Assembly (NCBI GenBank): GCA_021200775.1
Contig: JAJQGB010000008.1
Span: forward strand, 1-64,000
Direction: 5' to 3'
DNA length: 64,000 bases
From: Oscillospiraceae bacterium
Lineage (GTDB): Bacteria > Bacillota > Clostridia > Oscillospirales > Ruminococcaceae
The position numbers were made by a program, and so were the translations under genes. The number at the start of each line of letters is the position of its first letter. The first letter of the stretch is position 1. Positions 42,668 through 52,056 of this stretch are shown one piece after another. A model generated the notes under the pieces. It was not told the DNA's origin and did not search any database. It saw only the letters and a list, made by a program, of their open reading frames with translations.

Positions 42668-43902
42668 TACAGATGATCGGAGTGCTTCTTTCTTGCACGT
42701 CTGACATTGACGAATACGGTCGCCGCCAGCATAGCAACAAGGAAAATTGGAACGAGCCACGGATTGGTTCCGTCAATCTTCAGCTGATTCCAGAGTGTCT
42801 GCATCAGTTCATTTGTCTCGTCCGAGAGATTAACGAAGACTTCCGTATGCTCGGCGAGATATTCATCAGACGGATACTGCAAGGGATTATTCTTGACCTC
42901 GTCATCCAAGAGCTCATATGCCGCCTGATTCGGGGTTGAATAGCCTGTATATTCGCAGTTTGCAAGGGCAACCTCAGCTTCGCAGAGGAAGTTTATATAC
43001 ATCTCCGCCGCCTCTTTGTTCTGAGCAGTAGTCGGAATACAGATGGCGTCAAAAAACTGGTTTGTCCCTTCAACAGGAATACAGTATGTGAGATCCTCAT
43101 TCTCAGCTATCATGGTGACGGCATCGCCGGCATAATAGGGAGCTATTGCGGCGGAACCGCCTTCCATCTTGTCGAAAATCTCGTCCATAACATAAGCCTG
43201 GACAATTGATTTCTGTTCTTTCAGAAGAAGTGCCGCTTCCTGAAGCTCAAGCTCGTCCTCAGTGTTCTGGGAGTAGCCCAAGTATGTCAGTGCAATGCCA
43301 AATGCGTCTCTTGGATTATTGAACATCAGGATATTTCCCGCATATTTCTCATCCCAGAGCGAAGCCCACGAAGTTATCTCCTCATCGACCATAGTCGTGT
43401 TGTAGATGATAACAACCATTCCCCAAAGATAGGGAACTGAGTATTCGTTCGTCGGGTCGTATTCGGGATATAAGTACATGTCCATGATGTTAGCGATATT
43501 CGGGATATTGTCGAAGTCAAGCTTCTGGATAAGTCCCTCGTCTATCATCTTTGAAATCATATAGTCGCTTGGAATGATGATGTCATACTCCGCACTGCCC
43601 GACTGAATCTTTGAGTAGAGGGTTTCGTTGCTCGCAAACGTCGTGTAGTTGACCTCGATTCCGGTGAGAGCCTCAAACGCTTCGTTTACGTCGAGCATGT
43701 CCGCTTCGTTAAGGCACATATACTCGCCCCAGTTGGCGACGTTGAGTATAATGTCCTGCCCCATGAAGCGGGTATAGTCGTAGTCGGAAAGAAGTTCCTC
43801 ATCAAGCTCGGAATAGGCACCATATGCATTTCCCGAAGAGCATCCGCAAAGGGAAAGCGCAAGAACTAAGAATGCAGTTAGAAAAGCGAACAGTTTTCTC
43901 AT
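42667..43902 (-). CDS. potD: Spermidine/putrescine ABC transporter substrate-binding lipoprotein with C-terminal membrane helix
   Basis: A 411-residue extracellular polyamine receptor. The lipobox LCGC (C21) anchors it as a lipoprotein. The periplasmic-binding domain begins with ILNVANWGEYM near residue 50, including the tryptophan used for polyamine binding. Unusually, residues 382-400 form a second hydrophobic helix followed by VRRARKKHSDHL, a positive-inside stop-transfer tail, so the protein may be anchored at both ends. It overlaps potC by 4 bp and is the last gene of potABCD. Confidence 0.9.
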   Translation of the reverse strand: MRKLFAFLTAFLVLALSLCGCSSGNAYGAYSELDEELLSDYDYTRFMGQDIILNVANWGEYMCLNEADMLDVNEAFEALTGIEVNYTTFASNETLYSKIQSGSAEYDIIIPSDYMISKMIDEGLIQKLDFDNIPNIANIMDMYLYPEYDPTNEYSVPYLWGMVVIIYNTTMVDEEITSWASLWDEKYAGNILMFNNPRDAFGIALTYLGYSQNTEDELELQEAALLLKEQKSIVQAYVMDEIFDKMEGGSAAIAPYYAGDAVTMIAENEDLTYCIPVEGTNQFFDAICIPTTAQNKEAAEMYINFLCEAEVALANCEYTGYSTPNQAAYELLDDEVKNNPLQYPSDEYLAEHTEVFVNLSDETNELMQTLWNQLKIDGTNPWLVPIFLVAMLAATVFVNVRRARKKHSDHL

Positions 43903-44729
43903 ACCATGCTCTCCTTCCTCTGAGCGGCACGGAATTGCTCCTGCTCACGCCTCAGCTTGCGGTTGTCGAGTATGTTTTTGGTTATGAGGATAACGCAGAT
44001 TACTAAGAAGATAATCGCCGAAAGAGCATTGATTTCAGGCGACACCTTCAGTCTCGTCATCGACTCGATTGTGATTGAAAGAGTCTGCACGTTCGTGCCG
44101 GACGTGAAGTAGCTGACGACGAAGTCATCAATAGAGTAGGTGACACTCATGAGGAATCCCGTGAAAATGCCTGGCATAATCTCAGGAATTACAACCTTGA
44201 AGAACGCCTGCCGTTGGTTGCACCCTAGGTCCTGAGCGGCTTCGACAAGACTCGGATTCATGCTTCTAAGCTTCGGAAGAACGCTGTATATGACATAGGG
44301 AACGTCAAACGAGATATGCGACAGTATAAGTGACGCAAATCCGAACTGGAATCCGAACGAAGTTCTGAAAAACTGGAATAGAAGCATCAGAGATACGCCC
44401 ATGATGATTTCCGGACTGACAACGGGTATATATGTCAGGTTCATGAAAACGGTTTTTGAGCGCTTTTTCATGCTGTTTATGCCAAGCGCCGCAGTAGTTC
44501 CAAGGATTGTGGCGAAAATCGACGCCGCAAGCGCAACTATTACGGTGTTTCTTAGAGACGTGAGTATTGCCTCATTGTGAAACAGCTTGACATACCAGTC
44601 GAGAGTGAAGCCTGTCCAGTTGGAACGGGACTTCGACACGTTGAATGAGAATACGATAAGAACGATAATCGGAAGATACAGGAACAGGTACAAAGCGTAC
44701 ATGTAAAGTTTGGAGGACAGCTTTCTCAT
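43899..44729 (-). CDS. potC: Spermidine/putrescine ABC transporter permease PotC
   Basis: A 276-residue inner membrane permease with six helices and the EAA loop VEAAQDLGCNQRQAFFKVVIP, which contacts PotA. It forms the channel with PotB. It overlaps potB and potD by 4 bp each, so the genes are translationally coupled. Confidence 0.93.
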   Translation of the reverse strand: MRKLSSKLYMYALYLFLYLPIIVLIVFSFNVSKSRSNWTGFTLDWYVKLFHNEAILTSLRNTVIVALAASIFATILGTTAALGINSMKKRSKTVFMNLTYIPVVSPEIIMGVSLMLLFQFFRTSFGFQFGFASLILSHISFDVPYVIYSVLPKLRSMNPSLVEAAQDLGCNQRQAFFKVVIPEIMPGIFTGFLMSVTYSIDDFVVSYFTSGTNVQTLSITIESMTRLKVSPEINALSAIIFLVICVILITKNILDNRKLRREQEQFRAAQRKESMV

Positions 44730-45535
44730 AGCATAACCTCCTCTTCCGAGCCGAACTGGTTGAACAAGCTCATCAGGAATATTACAACCACCATAAGTAC
44801 CAGCGCCATAGCAGAACCCAGGTGCGGGTTATACGAAGTTCCCAAAAACTGAGATTCGATTATGTCGCCGATAAGATCGCTTGTTCCGCCGCCGAGCATT
44901 CTTGAAATTACGAATGTCGAAACACTCGGGATGAAAACTGCTATAATGCCTGAATTGATACCGGGCATCGAGAGTGGAAGGATAACTCTTCTTACAAGAT
45001 TGAAGTTATTGGCTCCCAAGTCCTTTGCGGCTTCGATAACACTCGGATCAATCTTTACCATTACAGAATAGAGTGGCAGAATCATGAACGGCAGATAGTT
45101 ATATACCATACCGAGTATAACTGCGCCGCCGGTGTTGATAAGATTCAGAGGACCAATCCCGAACAGCCCTAAAAACTTGTTTATAAGACCGTTTGATTCG
45201 AGAAGAGTCATCCAGGCGTAGGTTCTTAAGATGAAGTTTGTCCACATAGGGACCATTATTAAAACTATAAGCGAGGACTGGTTGAACGACTTTGCACGCG
45301 AAATGATATATGCCGCAGGAAAAGCCAGAATAAGACAGATAACCGTTGCGATAATGGCGAACAGTATTGAACGGAACAGAACCGCCATATAGTCGGACAT
45401 ATCGAACAGGTTTTGAAGCGTAAAGCCTCCGTCAGAATCGGTAAGAGCGAATCCGATTACAAGTCCTAGAGGAATTATCGTGAAGACGAGAATCCATACA
45501 GCGTATGGAACAGCAAAAACCTTAGATACTTTCAA
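44726..45535 (-). CDS. potB: Spermidine/putrescine ABC transporter permease PotB
   Basis: A 269-residue permease with six helices and the EAA loop IEAAKDLGANNFNLVRRVILP. It starts 4 bp after potA ends and overlaps potC by 4 bp. Confidence 0.93.
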   Translation of the reverse strand: MKVSKVFAVPYAVWILVFTIIPLGLVIGFALTDSDGGFTLQNLFDMSDYMAVLFRSILFAIIATVICLILAFPAAYIISRAKSFNQSSLIVLIMVPMWTNFILRTYAWMTLLESNGLINKFLGLFGIGPLNLINTGGAVILGMVYNYLPFMILPLYSVMVKIDPSVIEAAKDLGANNFNLVRRVILPLSMPGINSGIIAVFIPSVSTFVISRMLGGGTSDLIGDIIESQFLGTSYNPHLGSAMALVLMVVVIFLMSLFNQFGSEEEVML

Positions 45536-45539
45536 CGGT

Positions 45540-46583
45540 TTAAGCCTCCGACTTGTGCATGATATGTATGTCCATAGGCGTTACATTCATGCCGATAATC
45601 GCTCCTATCTCCTCGCTCTGAGTGGAGTGTATTTTCCATTTGTAGCCGAGAGCATCAACGCCGATTTCGTAGTGAACGCCCTTGAAAATACAGCTTTCAA
45701 CTACTCCGACGATAGCTCCTTGATACTGAGGCACAACCTTGATGTCTTCCGGTCTTATGACAACGTCAACAAGCTCGTCAGGTGCGAATCCCTGATCCAC
45801 GCAGGAGAATTCTTTTCCGGCGAACTCGACCAAAAAGTCACGTCTCATTATTCCGTCTATAATGTTTGACTCGCCGATAAAGTCGGCAACAAAGGCGTTT
45901 GCAGGCTCGTTATAGATATCCTGCGGTGTGCCTATCTGCTGAATTGAGCCGTCTCTCATTACAACGACTGTGTCACTCATCGTGAGGGCTTCCTCCTGGT
46001 CGTGTGTGACATAGATAAACGTAATTTCAAGTTCACGTTGCATTCTCTTCAGCTCAATCTGCATTTCCTTTCGGAGTTTCAAATCCAATGCACCCAGCGG
46101 TTCGTCGAGAAGTAGAACCTTCGGGCGATTGACGAGAGCTCTGGCAATTGCAATTCTTTGCTGTTGTCCGCCGGAAAGAGAATTGACCGAGCGTTTCTCA
46201 AAGCCTTGCATGTTTACAAGCTCAAGCATCTCTCCGACACGTTTTGCGATTTCTTTCTCGGGAAGCTTCTGAATCCTGAGACCGAAAGCAATATTGTCGT
46301 AGATATTCAAATGGGGGAAAAGCGCGTACTTCTGGAAGACAGTGTTTACCTCACGCTTGTGGGGTGGGAGGTTATTAATCTTCACGCCGTTAAAAAATAG
46401 CTCACCGCTTGCCATTTCGGCAAAGCCACCGATGATCCGGAGTGTTGTGGTCTTTCCGCAACCCGACGGACCCAAGAGTGTTACGAACTGCTTGTCCACT
46501 ATGTCGAGGTTGATACTCTTCAGTACCTGAATCCCGTCATACTCGACAACAGCATTTCGTATGCTGATGATAGTATTTTTCAA
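45540..46583 (-). CDS. potA: Spermidine/putrescine ABC transporter ATPase PotA
   Basis: A 347-residue ATPase energising polyamine import. Walker [10 protein letters not shown] is at 38-46, LSGGQ at 136-140, Walker B LLLDEP at about 157-162, followed by a TOBE-type regulatory domain (about 240-345). The best start is TTG at 46583, but AAGGAG lies 13 nt upstream, farther than usual, and no better in-frame codon exists; this may limit expression. First gene of the operon, behind a consensus promoter. Confidence 0.92.
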   Translation of the reverse strand: MKNTIISIRNAVVEYDGIQVLKSINLDIVDKQFVTLLGPSGCGKTTTLRIIGGFAEMASGELFFNGVKINNLPPHKREVNTVFQKYALFPHLNIYDNIAFGLRIQKLPEKEIAKRVGEMLELVNMQGFEKRSVNSLSGGQQQRIAIARALVNRPKVLLLDEPLGALDLKLRKEMQIELKRMQRELEITFIYVTHDQEEALTMSDTVVVMRDGSIQQIGTPQDIYNEPANAFVADFIGESNIIDGIMRRDFLVEFAGKEFSCVDQGFAPDELVDVVIRPEDIKVVPQYQGAIVGVVESCIFKGVHYEIGVDALGYKWKIHSTQSEEIGAIIGMNVTPMDIHIMHKSEA

Positions 46584-46651
46584 TTACAATCTTTGTCTCC
46601 TTGTTTTAAACAATTTTTTCGGCAGCATGATACCCCATAATGCCACTATTC

Positions 46652-46680
46652 ATTATATAGCAAATTCAGACCGTTTACAA
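46652..46680 (-). promoter_or_regulatory. Promoter of potABCD
   Basis: TTGTAA at 46675-46680, 17-bp spacer, TATAAT at 46652-46657. The leader of about 60 nt shows no obvious riboswitch. Confidence 0.8.
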
Positions 46681-46798
46681 TAATAAAATTATAAATATTC
46701 CTGCTATTTTGATAGGATTTTTTTATCCTTTTTTCGTACTTTGCACCGTTCTCAATCCGAAATTCAAAAAATTCTTCTCACTCTCGCAAAATTAGGCA
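46681..46798. other. AT-rich intergenic region between pot and murD promoters
   Basis: Part of the 316-bp divergent intergenic region. I see T- and A-rich tracts (for example AAAAAAAGGATAAAAAAATCC on the minus strand, a weak hairpin GGAT/ATCC) but no gene, repeat or clear operator. Confidence 0.5.
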
Positions 46799-46827
46799 TT
46801 GAATTGCGTAGGGAAATGTTATATAAT
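46799..46827 (+). promoter_or_regulatory. Promoter of the murD-to-SGNH gene cluster
   Basis: TTGAAT at 46799-46804, 17-bp spacer, TATAAT at 46822-46827, about 60 bases before the murD ribosome site. No other clear promoter or terminator was found before 60484. Confidence 0.75.
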
Positions 46828-46899
46828 ATTATAGGCTGAAAATGTATAGTGACGTATTGTGTGTTCAGCCCAGCAAAAGAAATCGAAAGGCGTGAATAT

Positions 46900-48294
46900 A
46901 TGAACAAGACACAGAGATTTTTTGATTCTCTTAAAGATATGAAGGTTGCCTTCATCGGCACCGGTGTAAGCCATACCGAACTTATAAGACTGTTCCTGTC
47001 CAAAGGAATAGATGTAACCGTTCTGGACAAGAAGACTGTAGACCAGTATGACCCTGAACTCTATCAGGAATTCTCCGATAAGGGTGTAAAGTTTGTCCTC
47101 GGCGAAGGCTATCTCGACAGTCTCACCGACTATGACGTAGTCTACAGAACCCCAGGAATGTATTATAACAACCCGAAGCTCGTTGAAGCGAGACAGGCAG
47201 GAGTCATAATCACAAGCGAGATGGAATCCTTCTTCGAGCTCTGCCCGTGCAAGATTTACGCAGTCACCGGCTCCGATGGAAAGACTACCACCACAACCAT
47301 TATATCAGAATTCCTTAAAGCCGAAGGCTACAAGGTCTGGCTCGGAGGAAATATCGGAAAAGCGCTTCTCCCAAGAATCGAGAGTATCTCCGAAACCGAT
47401 TTTGCCGTAGTCGAGCTTTCAAGCTTCCAGCTTATCTCGATGCGTGAGTCTCCCGACGTAGCAGTCATAACGAATATATCCCCGAACCACCTCGACGTCC
47501 ACGGGACAATGGACGAGTATATTTCTGCAAAATGCAATATTTTAGACCACCAGAGCGCATTCTCAAAGGCAGTTCTCAATCAGGATAATGCCGAGACTGT
47601 CAAGCTCGGTTCACATGTCAGAGGAAATCTTGTAGGATTTTCAAGACTTTCGCCCGTCAAGGTCGGAGCGTACCTCAATTCCGACAGAGTTCTCTGCTAC
47701 TGTGACGGCAGAAAGACCGTCAAGATTATCCCAGCCGAGCGAATCAAGCTTCCCGGCGAGCACAACATTGAGAACTATTTAGCGGCAATCAGTGCTGTAT
47801 GGGGAGACGTCTCAATCGATTCCATCTGCCGTGTTGCACGCCACTTCGGTGGAGTCGAACATAGAATCGAATTTGTCCGTGAACTCGACGGAGTCAAGTA
47901 CTATAACGACTCGATTGCTTCCAGCCCGACAAGAGTCATCGCCGGTCTCAAAGCCTTCGGAACAAAGATAATAGTAATCGCCGGCGGTTACGACAAGAAG
48001 ATTCCCTTTGAACCGCTTGCCGAGCCGGTCAATAAGTACGTCAAGACTCTGATTCTCATGGGTCAGACCGCACCGAAGATTGAAAAAGCAGTAACCGACA
48101 CTCCGTTCTATAACCCCGATGAGCTGAAAATCCTTCATGCTTCCGGAATGGAAGAAGCGGTTGCACTCGCAAGAGAGAGCGCCGAGCCTGGTGACATCGT
48201 AACTCTTTCACCTGCATGTGCCTCGTTTGACATGTACCCGAACTTTGAAGTCAGAGGCAGGCACTTCAAGTCGATTGTGAGCGGTCTCAAATAA
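46900..48294 (+). CDS. murD: UDP-N-acetylmuramoylalanine--D-glutamate ligase
   Basis: A 464-residue cytoplasmic Mur ligase that adds D-Glu to UDP-MurNAc-L-Ala. The ATP loop reads GSDGKTTTT near residue 123, where most MurD have a TNGKT-type loop. ELSSFQL, ITNISPNHLDVHGTMDEY and GGVEHRIEFV are the family landmarks. The ATG at 46900 is preceded by GAAAGG; an upstream in-frame ATG lies before the likely transcript leader is over and is not favoured. Its stop overlaps the next ATG by one base. Confidence 0.93.
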   Translation: MNKTQRFFDSLKDMKVAFIGTGVSHTELIRLFLSKGIDVTVLDKKTVDQYDPELYQEFSDKGVKFVLGEGYLDSLTDYDVVYRTPGMYYNNPKLVEARQAGVIITSEMESFFELCPCKIYAVTGSDGKTTTTTIISEFLKAEGYKVWLGGNIGKALLPRIESISETDFAVVELSSFQLISMRESPDVAVITNISPNHLDVHGTMDEYISAKCNILDHQSAFSKAVLNQDNAETVKLGSHVRGNLVGFSRLSPVKVGAYLNSDRVLCYCDGRKTVKIIPAERIKLPGEHNIENYLAAISAVWGDVSIDSICRVARHFGGVEHRIEFVRELDGVKYYNDSIASSPTRVIAGLKAFGTKIIVIAGGYDKKIPFEPLAEPVNKYVKTLILMGQTAPKIEKAVTDTPFYNPDELKILHASGMEEAVALARESAEPGDIVTLSPACASFDMYPNFEVRGRHFKSIVSGLK

Positions 48295-49067
48295 TGATAA
48301 GGCGAATAGACAGCTTTGACAACGCAAAGCTACTCCTCAGGGATTCTCACTATTCGAGAATAATTCTGTCGCATATTCTTGCCTACGGAACCGAATTTGA
48401 CTTTTGCGAGTTCTATGAGCTCTTAAAAGGCAACAAACGAGTCGGAATCTTCGCATCAATGAACAGCTCACTGACGGTTGATTTGCTGGACGATGCCCAC
48501 AGCTCTTCCGGCTGTATTCGTGAAACCGCCGAGTTCATCCGGTTCAAGTACCCGATGTTCGTTGAAATGCCAGAAGCGCTGATTCCGAGACGAGGTCTGA
48601 GTGAGTATCGCAAGGAAAAGAGATATTTCTTCTCCGTGCCAGCTTCTGAAGAAGAGCTTGAAGACAAAGAGCTTTTACGTGAGCTTCCATATGAATCAGT
48701 TTTTAGAACCGCTTTTTCGGGACAGGACGCAAACTATGGCTTGTGGCTCACAGACACGGTAAGGCGTGTGAATCGGGGAATAGTCCGCATCTATGGATAT
48801 AAATCGTCAGTTCTTACAGTCAAGTGCCAGAGCTACGGAAGAGCCTATCTTGCGGATATAGCGACGCCTGAGGCTGACAGAAGCAAAGGCTATGCCTCAA
48901 CGTTGATAAGACTTGTTTCACAGGAGCTGAAAAAAGAGGGAATAGAGTGCTATCTTGCGTCGGACGAATCGATGAAAGATTTTTACCTTCGCCTCGGCTG
49001 TACTGAGCTGGGCGAGGATTACATACTGAAACTGAAGGAAAGAAAAGATTATGAAGAACTTGTTTAA
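48294..49067 (+). CDS. GNAT-family N-acetyltransferase
   Basis: A 257-residue protein whose last third is a GNAT acetyl-CoA domain: the region ADRSKGYASTLIRLVSQEL matches motif A, with R/Q-x-x-G-x-A-like RSKGYA, and FYLRLGC is motif B. The first 150 residues are divergent. It is squeezed between murD and the next gene with overlaps of 1 and 17 bp. Substrate unknown. Confidence 0.78.
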   Translation: MIRRIDSFDNAKLLLRDSHYSRIILSHILAYGTEFDFCEFYELLKGNKRVGIFASMNSSLTVDLLDDAHSSSGCIRETAEFIRFKYPMFVEMPEALIPRRGLSEYRKEKRYFFSVPASEEELEDKELLRELPYESVFRTAFSGQDANYGLWLTDTVRRVNRGIVRIYGYKSSVLTVKCQSYGRAYLADIATPEADRSKGYASTLIRLVSQELKKEGIECYLASDESMKDFYLRLGCTELGEDYILKLKERKDYEELV

Positions 49068-50322
49068 CATTGACGAAAGAATTTTGAAGCTCGCCGAGCA
49101 GGCTGAGGCTCAGTGCTCGGAGGCGTTCAAACGCATTGACGAGATTGCCGAATACAACGGCATGAAGGTTCTTTCGGCATTCATAAAAAATAACGTAAGC
49201 GAAACCTGCCTCCACGGCACAACCGGCTATGGCTATGACGACCTTGGAAGAGATACCCTTGACAAGGTCTATGCCACCGCCTTCGGCTGTGAAGACGCAC
49301 TGGTCCGCCATACAATTGTCAACGGCACCCACGCACTTTCAACTGCACTCTTCGGGGTTCTGAGACCCGGCGACAAGCTTTTGATGCTTTGCGGGGCGCC
49401 TTATGACACCCTCGAAGAGGTAATCGGCAAGCGTGGCGAAAAGGGCAACGGTTCACTCATGGATTATGGAATCCAGTATGAAGAGATTGAGCTTTTGGAA
49501 AACGGTATGCCCGATTTGGAAGCAATCACCGAGAAAGTCAAGACCGCAACGGTCGCCTACATCCAGCGTTCAAGGGGCTATTCAACAAGACCATCCTATA
49601 CTATTGCAGACATAGAGAAGATGATTCAGGCTGTAAAGAAAGGCAATCCGAACGCAATAATAATGGTTGATAATTGCTACGGCGAGTTCGTTGACACCAA
49701 AGAGCCGACCGAAGTCGGAGCCGACCTCATTATGGGTTCGCTTATCAAGAACCCTGGCGGAGGAATTGCCTCAACCGGCGGATATATCGCCGGAAGAAAA
49801 GATTTGGTCGAAAAGTGTGCATACCGCCTGACAGTAGTCGGCATGGGAAAAGAAGTCGGAGCAAGCTTGCACCAGAACAGAGAAATGTATCAGGGCTTTT
49901 TCCTTGCTCCCGAGGTGACGGCGGCGGCTGTGAAAACTTCCGAATTTGCATGTGCTCTTCTTGGACTTTTGGGTTACGAGTCGCTCCCGAAGCAGGGCGA
50001 GCCTAGAGCGGATATAATCGCCTCAATACTACTTAAAAACGAGAAAACACTTACATCATTCATAAAAGGTATCCAGAAGGGCGCACCGATTGACAGCTAC
50101 CTCATCCCGGAAGCTATCGACACTCCCGGCTATGAAAGCCCGGTAATAATGGCGGCAGGAGCCTTTACAATGGGCGCTTCGATTGAATTTTCAGCAGATG
50201 CCCCGATAAGAGAACTATATGCCGCATGGCTTCAGGGCGCATTAACATATCCAACAGGAAAAGCAGGAATACTTATTGCCGTTCAGAACATGCTCGAAGA
50301 CGGCGAGATAAAATTAGATTGA
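49051..50322 (+). CDS. Methionine gamma-lyase family protein (aluminum resistance type)
   Basis: A 423-residue fold-type I PLP enzyme of the Met_gamma_lyase group (PF06838), often annotated as aluminum resistance protein. It has the TTGYGYDDLGRDTLD start segment, the cofactor aspartate in MVDNCYGEF and the PLP lysine in GSLIKNPGGG. Substrate is not established; thiol amino acid breakdown is likely. It overlaps the GNAT gene by 17 bp. The order murD-GNAT-this gene-hprK suggests cotranscription. Confidence 0.88.
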   Translation: MKNLFNIDERILKLAEQAEAQCSEAFKRIDEIAEYNGMKVLSAFIKNNVSETCLHGTTGYGYDDLGRDTLDKVYATAFGCEDALVRHTIVNGTHALSTALFGVLRPGDKLLMLCGAPYDTLEEVIGKRGEKGNGSLMDYGIQYEEIELLENGMPDLEAITEKVKTATVAYIQRSRGYSTRPSYTIADIEKMIQAVKKGNPNAIIMVDNCYGEFVDTKEPTEVGADLIMGSLIKNPGGGIASTGGYIAGRKDLVEKCAYRLTVVGMGKEVGASLHQNREMYQGFFLAPEVTAAAVKTSEFACALLGLLGYESLPKQGEPRADIIASILLKNEKTLTSFIKGIQKGAPIDSYLIPEAIDTPGYESPVIMAAGAFTMGASIEFSADAPIRELYAAWLQGALTYPTGKAGILIAVQNMLEDGEIKLD

Positions 50323-50343
50323 CGTTTAAGAAAGGAGCACTCA

Positions 50344-51303
50344 ATGGCAGAAAAATATACAGTTTCACTTGCACAGTTTGCAAAGGAAGTAAACTTAAAA
50401 ACAGTCTACACACCGAAGGATTTATCAAAAATTCTGATATCCAATAACGATATCAACCGTCCGGGTCTTCAGCTCACCGGCTTCTACGCCTACTTCAACA
50501 ACGAGAAGATTCAGATTTGCGGAAATACCGAGTTTGCCTATCTTCAGGGGCTTGCATCTGACGAGAGAAAGAGAACCTTGATGACACTCTTCTCATACAA
50601 ATTCCCGGCACTTCTGATTTCCCGTGGACATGAGCCGTTCCCGGAAATGATGGAAGCGGCGACCGAATATGGCGTCCCGGTTCTTTCATCCGAGCTTGAC
50701 ACTTCTGAAGTCATCTCCCGTGGCATCGCATATTTGAATACCCAGCTCGGTCAGAGAATCACCCGCCACGGTGTTCTTATCGAAATCTACGGCGAAGGCG
50801 TGCTTATCGTCGGCGAGAGCGGCGTTGGTAAATCCGAAACCGCAATCGAACTCGTCAAGAGAGGACACAGACTTGTCGCAGATGACGCAGTTGAGATAAA
50901 GAAAGTATCTGCAATCTCCTTGGTTGGTTCATCTCCCGACAATATCCGTCACTTCATTGAACTTCGAGGCATTGGAATAGTCAACGCAAGAAGACTCTTC
51001 GGTATGGGCGCCGTCAAGATGACTGAGAAGATTGATTTGGTTGTCAAGCTTGAAATCTGGGACCCCGACAAGGTCTATGACAGAATGGGCGTCGATTCCG
51101 AAAGTATGGATATCCTGGGAGTAAACATCCCCTGTATCACAATCCCTGTAAAGCCCGGACGTAACCTTGCAGTAATCCTCGAAGTTGCCGCAATGAACAA
51201 CCGCCAGAAGAAGATGGGCTATAACGCCGCTCAGGAGCTTCTCAATAATTTGGGTCTTGAGATGGAAGGAACCGAGACTGTTTCCAAGTGGGAGGATTTC
51301 TGA
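50344..51303 (+). CDS. hprK: HPr kinase/phosphorylase
   Basis: A 319-residue bifunctional enzyme that phosphorylates and dephosphorylates Ser46 of HPr, the switch of carbon catabolite repression. The P-loop is GESGVGKS at 157-164, catalytic H142 lies in RHGVLIEI, and ELRGIGIVNARRLFG is the family signature. ATG follows AAAGGAG. It overlaps the PHP gene by one base. Confidence 0.95.
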   Translation: MAEKYTVSLAQFAKEVNLKTVYTPKDLSKILISNNDINRPGLQLTGFYAYFNNEKIQICGNTEFAYLQGLASDERKRTLMTLFSYKFPALLISRGHEPFPEMMEAATEYGVPVLSSELDTSEVISRGIAYLNTQLGQRITRHGVLIEIYGEGVLIVGESGVGKSETAIELVKRGHRLVADDAVEIKKVSAISLVGSSPDNIRHFIELRGIGIVNARRLFGMGAVKMTEKIDLVVKLEIWDPDKVYDRMGVDSESMDILGVNIPCITIPVKPGRNLAVILEVAAMNNRQKKMGYNAAQELLNNLGLEMEGTETVSKWEDF

Positions 51304-52031
51304 TGCTGATTCAGGCTGACCTTCACACGCACACAATAGCCTCCGACCACGCCTATTCAACCCTGACAGAAAACTGCCGTGCGGCGGCTGATTTGGGCTT
51401 AAAAGCAATCGCAATGACCGACCACTACGGTGTAATGCCCGACACCGCCCACGAATGGCACTTCACCAATATGCGAGTTCTTCCGAGAACCGTTTTCGGC
51501 GTTACCGTTCTTAAAGGTGCAGAGGTAAACATATATAACTATAACGGCGATGTTGACATGAATGAGGACCTTCTTCAAAAGATGGAGTGGGTGGTCGCAT
51601 CGTATCATAAGTACACATTCGATGAGCTCTCGGATGACCCTAAAGTCGTTTCCGACGGCTATATCAAGCTCTGCCAGAATCCATATGTCGATGTTATCGG
51701 GCACCCGACAACCGACTTTTTCCCGTTCGAGCACGAAAGAGTCTTGAAAGTCTTTAAAGAATACGAAAAGCTCGTTGAAATCAACGAGAGCTCGCTTATG
51801 AGAAAGAAGGGTTCTCTTCAGAACTCAGTTCCGATTTTAAAGCTCTGCAAGAAGTATGAAATCCCGATAGTGGTCGATACAGACGCACACTTCTGGAATG
51901 CCGTCGGAGTGACTTCCACAGTCGAGAAAGTATTGAAAGAAGTCGATTTCCCCGAAAAGCTCATCTTAAACAGCGACTGGGAAAAGGTGAAAGAGTGGAT
52001 ATTGAAAAAGCACCCACAGCTTGAACTATAG
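51303..52031 (+). CDS. PHP-domain phosphatase/hydrolase (YcdX-like)
   Basis: A 242-residue PHP-domain protein with metal ligands in DLHTHTIASDHAYS near 5-18, MTDHYG near 40, E-containing KGAEVN and a late DTDAHFW. It resembles YcdX/Pol X-type PHP phosphatases. In Clostridia a PHP gene often neighbours hprK and rapZ. The ATG at 51303 overlaps the hprK stop and follows GGGAGGA. Substrate unknown. Confidence 0.85.
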   Translation: MLIQADLHTHTIASDHAYSTLTENCRAAADLGLKAIAMTDHYGVMPDTAHEWHFTNMRVLPRTVFGVTVLKGAEVNIYNYNGDVDMNEDLLQKMEWVVASYHKYTFDELSDDPKVVSDGYIKLCQNPYVDVIGHPTTDFFPFEHERVLKVFKEYEKLVEINESSLMRKKGSLQNSVPILKLCKKYEIPIVVDTDAHFWNAVGVTSTVEKVLKEVDFPEKLILNSDWEKVKEWILKKHPQLEL

Positions 52032-52056
52032 TAATAATTGAAATGGTGACAAAGTA

